The position numbers and the translations under genes were made by a program. Shown in pieces: positions 32,899-44,395 of a stretch of 64,000 bases of DNA (its first letter is position 1; each line of letters opens with the position of its first letter). Origin of the DNA: Diploptera punctata (lineage: Eukaryota > Arthropoda > Insecta > Blattodea > Blaberidae); the NCBI GenBank assembly GCA_030220185.1, contig JASPKZ010010239.1, positions 342,001 to 406,000 on the forward strand. The letters run 5' to 3'. The notes under the pieces were generated by a model, which did no database searches, was not told the origin of the DNA, and saw nothing but the letters and a program-made list of their open reading frames with translations.

Positions 32899-33220
32899 AC
32901 TAACTCACTGGCACTATCGAACCCGGAGGTTCATGCCCGCGGGGACATAAGCTCTCTATGCATCCCTGTCCTGAGCTAATGTTTTCCACTCATCCCCTGT
33001 ATAATCTACTTCCCACATCATATTTAATGTTATTCTCCCATCTCATTCTAAGTCTACCAACTGGGCGTTTTTCCCTCAGGTTTTCCTACAAGAAGCTTCC
33101 ATACACGTCTTTCATTCCCCATTCGTGCCGCATGTCTTGCCCATCGCAGTCTAGGAGACTTAACTGTTCTTGTTATATCTGGCTTCCTATACAAATCACA
33201 TAGTTCACTGTTATGCAGTT
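32899..33220 (-). pseudogene. LINE 3' end, (AAGT)n-tailed family
   Basis: Minus strand: HNSELCDLYRKPDITRT, VKSPRLRWARHAARMGNERR, VWKLLVGK, then KTPSW (one-base deletion in the GRPR.RW block) and the terminal GGTTCGATAGTGCCAGTGAG-type end, reading GAACCTCCGGGTTCGATAG. The tail is reduced to TTAGTTATAT. Confidence 0.8.
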
Positions 33221-33534
33221 TATATGTATAAATATGTAACCTTAGACATATAAATTGAACGGCCATAAACAGCTAAGTATTTTTTTGTTAGTTTCATGAA
33301 GAAGCATGCACAGATGAACAAGTTTATCATACTGTGAACTTTTTTTGTTTGATTTTGCATTCTCTTTATGTATCCTTGCATACCAATTGTTCGAATAAGA
33401 AGATCGATAAAATTCCGAGTCTTAAGCTGTACTTATAGAGTTTAGATAAATGAAACTGAAGAAATCTGCATTATAAAGAGGGGGAAAGACAGAAAAGTTG
33501 ATGTAGAGAAGTGTTCAGGGTTTCAGTGAGTATA

Positions 33535-33836
33535 GGAGGCCAGATATAATAAGAACAGTTAAGTCCAGTAGACTGCGATGGGCAGGACATGTTGCGCGTA
33601 TGGGGAATGAAAGACGTGCATGGAAACTTCTTGTAGGAAAGCCAGAAGGAAAACGCCCAGTTGGTAGACCAAGAATGAGGTGGGAGAACAACATTAACTA
33701 TGATTTGAGGGAAGTAGATTATACAGGGAATGATTGGAAAACATTTGCACAGGATAGGGATGTATGGAGGGCTTATGTCCGTGCGGCCATGAACCTACGG
33801 GTTCGATAGTGCCAGTGAGTAAGTAAGTAAGTATAT
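33535..33836 (+). pseudogene. LINE reverse transcriptase C-terminus, intact frame
   Basis: RPDIIRTVKSSRLRWAGHVA, RMGNERRAWKLLVGKPEGKR, PVGRPRMRWENNINYDLREV, DYTGNDWKTFAQDRDVWRAY and VRAAMNLRVR run without a break to the stop at 33809, then TGCCAGTGAGTAAGTAAGTAAGTA. This is the cleanest copy of the family's last 90 codons and useful as reference. It is 5'-truncated just before GGPDII-type text at 33535. Confidence 0.85.
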
Positions 33837-34074
33837 CTGAGTTGTCGGTTGATAAATTCCTTACGTTTGATACACATAATTCAGTATCAAAATAAATAAG
33901 TGATATATATGGAAATGTAAGAGATGACTTCGGATCTCAATGAGGGATTGAATGAAACGCAACTACTGAGAACTAATACAATTTTAAACTTTTACATAAT
34001 GTTATTTGCTCACAAATAATGAATAATTACTTAAAAATCAGTTTTGAAAATGTGGTTCATTAGATGCTAGTAAT

Positions 34075-34325
34075 CATTGATTTGGCATTTACGTGATGAA
34101 AATCCATGATGTTTATTTATTAAATAAAACTATAAAAGTTTTTATATGGTTTTCATAAATGCCTATCTTATCCAACATTCGGTAACAGCTGTTTCAATAC
34201 ACTGTATCTTCAATGCATTCGTCTGAAAACGATACAGTGCATTGAAACAGCTGTTACGAGTGTTGAATCAAGTAAATGTTTATGAAAATCATATAAAACT
34301 TTTATAGTTTTATTTAATAAATGAA
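34075..34325. repeat. Fold-back repeat with nested inverted arms
   Basis: Outer arms: ATTTATTAAATAAAACTATA / AAAGTTTTTATATGGTTTTC at 34110-34158 against their inverted copy at 34276-34323. Inner arms: TAACAGCTGTTTCAATACAC (34183) against GTGCATTGAAACAGCTGTTA (34236-34257). The loop has CGTCTGAAAACGATACAG. The upstream GATGAAAATCCAT links it to 10064 and 27827. Probably Penelope-like terminal sequence. Confidence 0.65.
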
Positions 34326-34397
34326 AAATATATGTTAGTTTCATCAAATACCTAATTAAGGTCTAAAATCATCCCAGTACAAGCTATAGCTCTTTCT

Positions 34398-34803
34398 AAT
34401 TTTCTTCTTCTTATAAGCCCATATTTCCCTTAACAGAGATTTAGGCGCTCTCCCCTTACAGGGAAGAATTTGAATCATACTAATTTAGTTACACTTGTTT
34501 TCGTATAGATGTCATTTGAGTGGTCCGTGGTCAGCGTTCCGCCTCATACTGACATCTAAGAAACCAAGGTAGTATTAGGATGGGAAAAGTCGGTAAATTT
34601 TGCTTAGAGGCCTTTTCATTCAGGCTTAAGGATCATTTACGAGCCTGAAAATCTTCAGATTCGGGACCCACGGCTTGAAGTCCCTCCCGGAGGACTTGCT
34701 CCTTGTATTTTTCCATCCTAAAAAATTCAACGACCCCAGCCGGGTTTGAACCCGCGACCCTCGGGACAAGAGGCAAGGAGCATAACCACTAGTCCACCGC
34801 GGC
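34398..34803 (-). mobile_element. SINE family C, full length
   Basis: Minus strand: CGCGGTGGACTAGTGGTTATG head, GGGTTCAAACCCGG box B, all middle segments including GGTCCCGAATCTGAAGATTT, GTCAGTATGAGGCGGAACG, and the end GGGAAATATGGGCTTATAAG followed by (AGA)n. It is the most complete family C copy here. Confidence 0.9.
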
Positions 34804-34889
34804 CGATTTCTAATTTTAATATCGAATTATGAAGGTCAAATATAAATACCTCATAATTCATTCGGCTTACTCGTGTGAGATTTTTGAGA

Positions 34890-35182
34890 AAGATAGTTTT
34901 ACGTGGTGGGTTTCCAAGCTCGATGCACAACCCCAACCTGGAGGACCGGAGTTTTTCTGTTAGGGTCCCTTTCCCTTAGATAATTGCTTTGTCCTCGGCT
35001 GGCGGGACTCCTCTTCCCGGGTTTATTTTCGGAGTTTAACTTCTCCTACACCCTTACCAATAATACTCACACTTAGAGTAAAGTGTGTTGGGGCTTTTTT
35101 CGACAGCCAGATGTGGGCTGAACAGATGTGAGATCGGAACAGGCAAAGACCTAATCCGTGAAGGATGATGATGAGATGATGA
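34890..35182 (+). pseudogene. Rearranged LINE fragment ending in (GAT)n
   Basis: The right end RQPDVG.TDVRSEQAKT with CTAATCCGTGAAGGATGATG resembles the last codons, 3' UTR and tail of the RTE-like group. The left part contains AACCCCAACCTGGAGGACC, the complement of a 5'-region motif seen at 44610 (GGTCCTCCAGGTTGGGGTT). So a 5'-region piece in one orientation appears next to a 3'-end piece; the exact history is unclear. Confidence 0.4.
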
Positions 35183-35520
35183 AATATAAACAACTTAACC
35201 AATAACTCAGATATGTTTTGTTTTTGACCCTGGGTTTCGTATATCAAAATATTTGTCTCCGGCTCCTCTATAAGCAGATAAATTAATTGCATTTATTATA
35301 TATAATAAAGAAAGAGAAAATCAATGTATTTAAATATTTGATTTAAAGTAATTCAACTCAGACTTAAAGATGGTAAGTTAGACTTTTAGTATATCTGCAA
35401 ATATACTAGTTACATGCTAAACATACATAAAATCTAGCAAGTGCACATTTTAAAGAGATGAATCTTGTCTAACACTATTAACCTAACTCGTATAGATTTC
35501 TAAACATTCACAGAATGGAT

Positions 35521-36915
35521 TACTTACTTACTTACTTACTTACTCACTGGCACTATCAAACCCGTAGGTTAATGGACGCGCGGACATAAGCTCTCCACAC
35601 ATCCCTATCCCCAGCTAATGCTTTCCAATCATTCCCTGTATAATCTACTTCCCTCAAATCATAGTTTATGTTATTCTCCCCCTCATTCTTGGTCTACCAA
35701 CTGGGCGTTTTCCCTCTGGCTTTCCTACAAGAAGCTTCCATTCAAGTCTTTCATTCCCCATACGTGCAACATGTCTTGCCCATCGCAATCTACGAGACTT
35801 AATTGTTCTTATTATATCTGGTTTCCTATAAAGACCATGTAGTTCATTGTTATGTAGTCTTCTCCATTCACCTGTCTGTTCATCTCTCTTTGGTCCAAAA
35901 AATTACCTAAGTACTTTATTCTCAAATACTTGTAATCTCCTTTCCTCCCTTAAAGTAAGAATCCATGTTTCGCACCCATATAATATACCTGGTAGAATAA
36001 TAGTTTTATATATTTTCAGTTTATCGTTTTTTTGAAAGGAGTTGGGACATCAAGAGTCTCTGCAATGCATAATAGCACGCATTTCCAGAATTGAGTGTAT
36101 GTTTAATTTCTTTGTGCATCTCATTCCTATTTGTGATTATTGTTCCTAGGTATTTGAATTCAGCCACTTCCTCAAAATTTCCCTCATTTGTCATTAGCTG
36201 TCCATTTCCATTATATAATGTATTTCTACGTGTGACCATATATTTAGTTTAATTGATATTTACTTCCAGTTCTAATTTCTTAGTGATACTCAATAGTGTG
36301 TGCGTGTTGTCCTTTAGTATCTCCTCCCTATCGGCCAACAATACTACATCATCAGCATAAATTAACAGCTTATTAATACCATTGAGTTGTAAGCCTTCCT
36401 CATTCTCTAAAGATTTAATGGCATGCTCTAGTACAAAATTAAATAGTAGAGGAGATAGTGCATCTCCTTGCTTCAACCCATTCTGATTTTCAAAAGTGTC
36501 CGAAAATTGTTTGCCTACATGCACCCTACTCTTTGTGCCATTTAGACACATTCGTATAAGTCTAACTAACTTTTTAGGAATTCCGAACTCCAGCAGGATA
36601 CTATATAACTTCTCCCTCATAATTGAATCATATGCTTTTTTGAAGTCTACATATAGTTGATGTGCAGTACCATTATATTCCCATTTCTTTTCTAAAATCT
36701 GTCTTATACAAAAAATCTGATCTGTTGTAGATCTGTTTGTTCTAAATCCACACGATGATCTCCTAGAATGTCATCAATATAGGGAGTAAGTCTGCTTACT
36801 AATATATTTGTTAGAATTTTGTACGAAGTTGAAAGTAAGGAGATGCCCCTGTAGTTGTTGCAAACAGAATGGATTAGATGATATAACATTTTTTTTTTGA
36901 CTCTGTTCTCCATGA
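35521..36915 (-). pseudogene. LINE reverse transcriptase with YADD box, (AAGT)n-tailed family
   Basis: Minus-strand blocks in order: CNNYRGISLLSTSYKILTNI (palm entry), a frameshift, HQLYVDFKKAYDS (first catalytic Asp region), REKLYSILLEFGIPKKLVRL, NGLKQGDALSPLLFNFVLEH, LLIYADDVVLL (YADD catalytic pair), a stop near 36249, EVAEFKYLGTIITNRNEM, ILYGCETWILTLREERRL, FFGPKRDEQTGEW, LVGKPEGKRPVGRPRMR, then a frameshift and the (GTAA)n tail at 35521-35545. It is the longest LINE here and spans the whole RT domain, but lacks the N-terminal endonuclease and has at least three disruptions. The type is RTE-like by block order. Confidence 0.88.
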
Positions 36916-36929
36916 AGGACTTTGTACTA

Positions 36930-37225
36930 ACAGACGGCTGCTGGCCTCGTATCCTTAAGTGTTAATCATATTGAATGACGAACATCTAGCTAATAATGGA
37001 GTGATATGTGGTCAGCATTTTGGATCCTACAGCCGTTGGTAATCTCAACCTGGAGTCACTATTTATTTCAGCTACCCAATTCCTCACGATACTGGGTGGG
37101 TACCGGCCATATACTGGACAAAATTCCTGAGAAAATTTCTTCCCGCATGGGAACTCGAACCAGCGAATGTCCCGTAACTCTGTCCCAAGGCTTGATGTCT
37201 TAAACTGCTTGGTTACGATGCGGGA
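36930..37225 (-). mobile_element. SINE family D
   Basis: Minus strand: CGCATCGTAACCAAGCAGTTT head, TTCGCTGGTTCGAGTTCCC box B, TACCCACCCAGTATCGTGAGG, GAATTGGGTAGCTG and GCCAGCAGCCGTCTG at the end. It lies directly beside the truncated 5' end of the LINE at 35521-36915. Confidence 0.8.
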
Positions 37226-38998
37226 TACACTATTTTTAACAATATTATTTAAAAAAATCTTATTACTGAATTAGAGAGATCATGAATTGATAGCAATAGA
37301 AAACAGTTTTTCGTGTTACTCAAATTTGTCTCATGATTTACAAGTTAATGGGAGTTTTAATTGAGGCTCTAGTAAAGTGGTAATAAAAATGAAAATTTAA
37401 TACGAACGACAGACCATCACTTGTATACGTGAGACAATCTGAACATCAGATTATGGCTCGTTAATTAATTACTTCCTTTGTTTTCAGGTTAATGGAGACA
37501 TAAACGTCTGGAGAAGAAAAATCGACATCGCAGCTCCAACGTAAATCAACATAATATATGAAGGGAAACAATTACCGATACAAAGACTTATAAATATAAA
37601 ATAATTGTTTTATAAGAAATCATATTGTAAAAATTACTATTTTTATTGAAATATATTTTTAAATTTTATAAATAAATTATATTTATATTGTTGTGCTCCC
37701 AAGAAAATAAGTGTGGTTTTATTTAATGTATAAAATTATAAACTTGGTTTATGAATTGTTATTATTAAACTGTAATGGTGTAAAATGTATTTTTTATAAA
37801 AATTAGATAATGTGTAAATATACATTGTAGAATTAAAATAATTATATGATTCAATATCTTCAATCTTATCTAGCTTACCACGAGTTCTTCTGAAACTTAG
37901 GTAAGTTGATTTCATTAAATTGTACCTCTTTCGTAGTTTACGAAAATTGAAAATATGAACAAGGGCAGTGAGTAACAAAGAAATTAAGTCGAACCCAATT
38001 AGTTCCCCATAGGATACACTCAAAAAAGGATATTTCGTTTCCTTTCTGTTAGTGATTTTTGCATTTCTCCTCAAGTGATGAGACAAATTTTCATATAAGG
38101 ACAGGTGACAAATTTATTCATAAGTTGTGGGATGTCCTGTATGTGCTCCTCTTCTGAATTTGTATTTTCTTGTATATTTTTGCAATATCTGACTATAAAG
38201 CACGACTCTGGAGTTTAAAATATTCAAATAAATTACTATAATTTAACTAAAATTGCTATAATAACAGCTTAGTGTTATGTTGATTTTCTTATTTACTTTT
38301 AAGTTCAGTTAGTATAATGCAAATGTTTAATGAAAACTTAAAAGTAAATCTTACGGATATTTATAGATTCTTTTTTGCAATATTAGAAACGGTAATACGT
38401 ATTAATTCAGTTTATTGGATAAATTTATAATCACCTGTTGAAGAATCAAACACTTAAAACAGATTATTCATTATTAGTATACCAAAACAAACTGATCAGA
38501 TGACAGATTGGGAATAGAGGAAGTTCTTCTAAGTCACTCGGTGGGTTCCCTGTATACTAATAAAGATTACGTTCTCGATTCTTAGTATACGGGTTGATAA
38601 AATAACGACACATGAGAAATCACGCCCTCAATAACATTCAAGAGTTCACTTTAAGAAATATATATAATAATATCACACAATTCAATACTTTAAAGCGTAA
38701 AAACGAAAAATGTTAAAAACCTTGAAATGACAATTTAATTTCGATTGTGGAATTTGTCTTGGAGACTGAAGTAAGAAAGAAACAATTTTTGTTTGACAAG
38801 CAAGATATATGATGTTACGTTGGTACAACCATATAGTTTCAGTATTTTTAGAGAACAATTATCCATCTTATTTATCTCCAATATTTTATTTTGGCACGTT
38901 GTAACCGTCCACAGTAAGAGATCTACGCAATACAGGAAAAAATTACATTAAGGTATCAGCTCAAAATATAAAATTTTAGTAGTATTTTAAAATTATAG
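37226..38998. other. Unassigned AT-rich DNA, possibly unique
   Basis: No repeat family recognised over about 1.77 kb, one of the longest such stretches. A polypyrimidine-AG at 37487 followed by a 19-codon frame is noted in findings. The 116-codon minus frame 37736-38086 has no motif. A small inverted pair (ATTTACTTTTAAGTT, 38292; AACTTAAAAGTAAAT, 38335) is present. Confidence 0.35.
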
Positions 38999-39440
38999 TA
39001 TACTAGCTGGCCCGGCGAACTTCGTATCGCCTTTAAATATTTTTACGTTAATTTTTCCGATGTTTTAATAATTATTCTGCTATTCGGGGCGGTCTGCTAA
39101 ATTTTGAACACACGCGTGTGACGTGAAATAAATTGTAGCATAAATGGAACGTTTGGACTTTTAACATAGCGCCATCTATTGGATACTTACTCAATTACCT
39201 TACACCGCCATCTGTTAGAATCGTATTGAACTCACAGATAATTATAACCCTTTGTTAAATAATAAACAAATAATTTGCAATAAAAAATAATGCGACTATA
39301 AATTTAGTTATAAACTACCCTAAGTCTCAAGTTGGATCAAACTGCACACAGTGTGCAAAATTGTATTAAAATCGGTTCAGTAGTTGGATTCCATCGCGGA
39401 CAAACAACGTGACACGTAATTTTTATATATTAATATAAGG
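38999..39440 (+). repeat. Interspersed repeat of a type widespread in insects
   Basis: Begins TATACTAGCTGGCCCGGCGA and ends GGTTCAGTAGTTGGATTCC, ATCGCGGACAAACAACGTGA and a TTTTTATATATTAATA tail. Such start and end phrases are familiar from short LINE-derived or non-autonomous repeats of many insects; which family cannot be settled by eye. No coding capacity. Confidence 0.5.
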
Positions 39441-39464
39441 TACCATCGACGTCAACTTGTTTCA

Positions 39465-39746
39465 GATTATATATATATATATATATATATACACTTTTCG
39501 GAATCTGTATTAATTTTAGATTAAAATGTTGAATATTACAATTACAAATGTAATAAAGGAAATTAATTTTTAATATCAAACAATCAGTATATGTAAATAA
39601 GAAGGAAGTATGAAGTAAAAGATCCTAGGAAAAATAAAGCATTAGACAGAGATCTCTGGGAAAAGTCACTTTGAGTTGAAGGAAAACCACTATACTGTGG
39701 AATAATCCTAATATATAATATAATATATATATATATATATATATCC
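39465..39746. repeat. AT-rich spacer with two (TA)n runs
   Basis: TA dinucleotide runs at 39465-39491 and 39715-39744; nothing else recognised between. Confidence 0.8.
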
Positions 39747-39855
39747 ATAGCAATTCTGCCCGAGGGCAGGTCTTGCACTGCAATCATAGCATTTTAATGC
39801 TGTGCTTTGCAGCTTTACTAGGGAATTATAGTTGTGGTAGCTTCCCGTTGCTTTC

Positions 39856-39860
<5 letters not shown>
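39745..39860 (-). mobile_element. SINE family A tail type 1, 3' end only
   Basis: CCATAGCAATTCTGCCCGAG, GGCAGGTCTTGCACTGCAAT, AGCATTTTAATGCTGTGC and GTGGTAGCTTCCCGTTGC are the reverse of the type 1 tail. It breaks into (CA)n(TA)n at 39858-39911. Confidence 0.85.
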
Positions 39861-39911
<51 letters not shown>

Positions 39912-39914
<3 letters not shown>

Positions 39915-39990
39915 TCTTTTTTGACATTTGGAAGTGATGGTAAATATGATATGAAAAGAAAAATTAATATATATATATATATATATATTC
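39912..39990 (-). repeat. Family E fragment
   Basis: Minus strand TTTTTCTTTTCATATCATAT and CCAAATGTCAAAAAAG match the part downstream of the tRNA-like head at 45905-46035. Bounded by TA runs on both sides. Confidence 0.6.
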
Positions 39991-40796
39991 AAGTTGTTAT
40001 TGAATTACACCAGAGAATGTTTCGTCTTAAAGAATAATTGGTTGTTACTATTAGATTTGTAAAGGAGCAGAACATCCCTGACTCATGAAGATCCTATTCG
40101 AAATGAGATCATGCAATCAATGGAGCAAATTTCCAAATACGAGTATGTCTATTTGGCTCTATGGATACAATACCTTCAGTCAATAATGGGTGTATTAGTT
40201 TGGTGTTGCTAAGCTTACTTGAATCCATATAGGCTATAATTATTTAAAATTGTTTATTAAATTTGGGTTTACGTTTCATTTCACACAATTTGAATAATTA
40301 CACTCAATTAATGTTTGCACATAGAAAATATAATTTTATTATTATTCATGTTTAAAGAACGGATAACTATTTAAATATAGAACTGTACTCAAAAATACTG
40401 TACAGAGATGTGAAGCACTGACCATATGGACGGGGAAATGGCGGCGTGCACACACAATAACGTAAATTAGGGTATTTAGCATAGTGCATTAGCTCGCGAC
40501 AATGGACAACGGTTATCTATTTTATTGTATTATGAACCTTAGTCTGGTACACACCGTCCGCTTCACTGCGTGGGTTAATGGATCGGTGACGTAACGTACT
40601 ACAATTCTGAAATGTCATAGGTTTGAATTCAAGTCTCAAAGTTATTATCTTAACACACTTGCCCATTATTATACTTATAAACTATTTTATTAACAAAATT
40701 ATTCACACCAGTAGAAGATAAAGTGAACCCATTACTGGCCTTAGCAGATCCTTGTGATAGTAAAGTCTCTAACCTTTCTATGCATTAATACGAGAT
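39991..40796. other. Unassigned sequence
   Basis: No repeat family or coding motif recognised. Confidence 0.35.
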
Positions 40797-40990
40797 GTCA
40801 GTCGGGTTGATAGCCGAGCGTGACGGTCGCCTTTACCCTCAGAGCATGTCTGGTACTCATTTCTGTTAGAGGCTAAGCTTACACCAGGGCAAAGATGAAG
40901 CCAGAAGAATTAGGGCTCTTTAAAGTCCCTGACCTTATCGGGATTTCATCTATTCAAGTCCGTCACATATTAACTGCGTAAACTAAGCGA
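40797..40990 (+). repeat. Repeat family H
   Basis: GTTGATAGCCGAGCGTGACG, GTCGCCTTTACCCTCAGAGC and CTGGTACTCATTTCTGTTAG parallel 6963 and 49613. The start could be a decayed tRNA head. Confidence 0.55.
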
Positions 40991-41019
40991 ATTCTCAGCA
41001 AGTCGAATTTATTTAGAAT

Positions 41020-41720
41020 AGATTTAGAATAGATTTATTTAGCCTGGTGGAGTTAAGGCCATGTGGCCTTCTCTTCCACTCACCAGAACAAGCATATGTT
41101 ACATATGAATACAAAAAAAATTACAATAATAGTCATATTAAACAGGACAAACATATGTTACATATGAATACAAAAAAAAGTTACAATAATAGTCGTTGAA
41201 CAATTAATTATCTGTCATATTGAATAATAATGAAATGAATGTCTAATAATAGAATGAAACTAAATACAATTAAAATTAAATTAATGATACAATGAATAAA
41301 AAAAGGAATAACAGCTCGAATCTACTATACATAAAAAGAAAAGAAAAAAATACAAAGAAAGTAATAAACTACAATGAATTAATCTATGCTTTTTATACAA
41401 GGCATTAGGTAAATATATTAACAAATCCTAAGTCTATTTTATTAAATAATACAAAAATGCATTATTAATTCTTAAAAAGTAATATTAGTGAGTTGTTTCT
41501 GTTAGTGATTTTATTTTCAATTTATTTCTGAAAGATGGTAAAGTTTGGCAGTCTCTGACATAGGGTGGAAGGGAATTCCATGTTCTATGGTTTGGAATTA
41601 GCTGGTTTATGGAACAGGTCCAATATATTTGTTTTTATGTATTCAGGTTTGTTCGACAAAAAGTGGCAAGTGCTAGATTTATTTTTAAATTCAGGTTTTC
41701 AATAAACTCTCACTCATAAC
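41020..41720 (-). pseudogene. LINE C-terminus and 3' UTR
   Basis: Minus strand from about 41619 to a stop at 41485: INQLIPNHRTWNSLPPYVRD, CQTLPSFRNKLKIKSLTETT. WNSLP..VR...TL.SFR..LK is the classical end of CR1/Jockey-type reverse transcriptases. The upstream frame (FHKP.NSKP) is shifted. The 3' UTR of about 450 bp ends at 41027-41090 with GGCCACATGGCCTTAACTCC-ACC and AATAAATCTATTC, as at 301-385. Within the UTR about 50 bp (ACATATGTTACATATGAATA...) is duplicated in tandem at 41092 and 41149. Confidence 0.75.
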
Positions 41721-42159
41721 AGTCAGGTCTCGATTACATTTTGAAGAATACGTTATCGTTTTATTTCTATTGCACAAACCCAGTTTCTTGCTGTCGCTAA
41801 AGGGATTTTTTATTTTTTATTTTAGCATAACCCTCACTCCTACTAGTACGATATTGCTGTTTAACGAACTAGGTCTTATATTTTTTTAAATTTATTCCTA
41901 TATGCTGAGTTTCGTTTCCAGAAAACTGCTGCTGCTATAGTTTTAATAGACATACACACACACATATACAAATACGAAGGTTTTTTATGCGTTTAAGGTT
42001 ACAACCGTGGCATTTATCATGGTCCTGTTCAGTGTCTAGTAAGTGGGATCCATGAAGATTCGTAAAAAAATTAAATAAATTTTGATGAGAATTCGGAATT
42101 CACTAAAGAAAATACTACACGTATTGATATGCCTCTACCCAACATTAATATCATATGAA
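41721..42159. other. Unassigned sequence
   Basis: May hold more of the decayed LINE on the minus strand, but no coding blocks could be read. Confidence 0.3.
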
Positions 42160-42512
42160 CATTGATGTCCACCTCTGTGGTCTCGAGGTAGTGTGCTGCC
42201 TTGTCATGCAGGGGGCCCGGGTTCAATCTCCGGTCGGGGCAGTTTTTCTGGGTGCGGTTTTTATCGGGGTTTTCCTCACCTGTAAGACAAATGTCAGGAA
42301 AACTTTAAGGCCCAAACGGTCCCCGAAATCATATGACGATCATCATCCTTATCATTATCATGATGATGATCATCATCATCATCCTTCACCGGTGTGGAAA
42401 ACAACGGGAAGGTACCACACCTACAATTCCCTAGTAAAGCTTCAAGCATAACATGAAAATGCTATGAATGCAGTGAAGGACCTGTCTTCGGGCAGAATTA
42501 CTATGGATAGAT
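42160..42512 (+). mobile_element. SINE family A, tail type 1, full length
   Basis: CACCTCTGTGGTCTCGAGGT head, GGTTCAATCTCCGG box B, CCTGTAAGACAAATGTCAGG, (ATC/ATG)n at 42350-42385, CACCGGTGTGGAAAACAACG, GCATAACATGAAAATGCTATG, CTTCGGGCAGAATTACTATGG. All modules are present. Confidence 0.9.
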
Positions 42513-42983
42513 GGATGAACATGATAATCATGTGATCAGTTGATTTGCCGCAACAACACGTTGCAGTAGTGTTGTACGAATATCCAGAGTATGTTATGTT
42601 GGTAGACGTGGAAATTAAATTTTACGGTTTCGAAATTATGAAGTTGTAATATTGGTATTATCGATTTGGTGTAAGGTGTTGGGGCGCGCACCCTTGTCCA
42701 GGAAAATGGTTATTTCCCCCACAACTTGTAATCGAGTTTAAACTCCCTTTTGTCTGGGTCACCGCCTCATCCACTGCCCTGTGCTGTCCAGAGAATTCAG
42801 ACGGACACGGTGTAGTTATAATTCATCACCATGAGATGAGAAGAACAAAAAAAAAATGTTCCTCTATATCATTCTGTTCTCCAGATACAATATTCATTGA
42901 GAGGGGATATACGCCTCACATAAAACTGTGTCTCAATATATCAAACAAGCTACTAAAGTTTTTTTATCATATGGTAACAACAG
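42513..42983. other. Unassigned sequence
   Basis: A GC-richer patch at 42670-42810 (GTGTTGGGGCGCGCACCC) differs from its surroundings; no family recognised. Confidence 0.35.
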
Positions 42984-42989
42984 AGATGG

Positions 42990-43053
<64 letters not shown>

Positions 43054-44395
43054 CTTTTTTATTTATATACAGAATTTTAATGTTTACACATCTTTCTGTG
43101 CCTAAAGTTTTATTTTTCTCCTCCACTCGTCTCTCACCATCCAATCCATGTCCTCCAGTCCTCTTACTCTCATTCCAGTTCTTATTTCCTGCATCCACCA
43201 GTTTCGAGGTCTTCCTCTCCTCCTTCTTCCAGGTGGACACCATTCCAATGTTTTCCTGGGTAATCTTTCTTCTTGCATTCGTCGTACGTGTCCATACCAA
43301 TTTAATTGCTTCTACCGTATATAATCTACTACTGAATAACCAATATTCATTTTTTCTCTTATGACAGTATTTCTTATTTTGTCTAATTTTGAACATCTTG
43401 CTGCTCTCCTCAAAAAATACATTTCCATCGACATAAGTTTTTGTTCTAAGTTTTTATTGAATTTCGAAACTTCAGCTCCATATATGACAGTACTTCTCAC
43501 TATTGAATTATATATTTGTAACTTATTTTTCCTGGTTATATATCTGTTCCATAAGACTCCATTCATCATTGCTGTTATTGCTCTATCTTTATTTATTCTG
43601 TTCTTAATATCACTATTTATCTAATTTTACTCCGAGATACTCAAATTCTTCACATCCTCTAATATACCCCTTTTCATCTTCTAATATCAAATTTTCGGTT
43701 TCGGCTACACATCCCATATAAAATGTTTTCTAAATTTATTTTCAAACCCCAGTTATCGTATTCGTCCAATAATTTTCTGAACATAAACTCCATGTCTTCA
43801 GATTCTTGAGCAATTATTATCTGGTCATCCGCAAATAACAGTGTACTTATTGTATCTGTTGATCCATCTCCTATTGGTACTCCCATTCCTGAACATTTTT
43901 TGCTCCAGTTTGGCAGTGTTTTATGTATAAATATCTTAAATAATGTTGGTGATATGCTACAACCTTGACGAAGGCCTTTTGTTACTTTAATTTCTTCCGA
44001 TATATATTTTCCTATTTTAATTTTAGGTACTGCGTTTTTATACAAATTTTTTATTGCATTAATAATTTTTTGTGGCCATATCTCCTAACGCTTCCCACAA
44101 GGTAAGGTGTCATATGTCTCTTCTAAATCCACAAATGTTAGATGACCTTGTTGGTTGTTATTATTCGTCTTTTCAATCAATTATTTTACTACAAATGTGT
44201 GAGATCTCTCAGATGTAAAGCATGCTTGTATTTCATTCTCCGTATGTCTATAATTTTCTTCCAAATAGTATTTGATTATTTTTCCATGTATACGGCTAAA
44301 AACATTCATTACGGTGATTCCTCTATAATTATTGCACTCTTGCTTTCTTATGAATGACTGATATCAACCCAATTTTCCACTTTACTGGTATATCT
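42984..44395 (-). pseudogene. LINE reverse transcriptase with FADD box, (AAT)n tail
   Basis: Minus-strand blocks: GEDIPVKWKIGLISVIHKK (palm entry, decayed after), HLTFVDLEETYDTLP (first catalytic region, with Glu after the Asp-Leu), YISEEIKVTKGLRQGCSISP (LRQGC..SP), LLFADDQIIIAQ (catalytic pair intact), NSIVRSTVIYGAEV, EMYFLRRAARCSKLDKIRN, then frameshifted W.GH.RRMQEE and GRRR.GRPRNWW blocks. The end is at 43082 and the tail is (AAT)n, 42984-43053. Four or more frameshifts. This is a separate RTE-like family from the (AAGT)n-tailed one. Confidence 0.85.

Noticed and set aside
36855..36875. AACAGAATGGATTA as a target duplication matching 35512-35523 for the LINE
   Set aside because: The right-hand copy lies within the RT coding sequence (CNNYRG region), inside the element, so the match is coincidental.
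42155..42451. 98-codon plus-strand frame
   Set aside because: Entirely within a SINE A copy; parallel frames arise at 6461, 45489 and 50425 from the same SINE.
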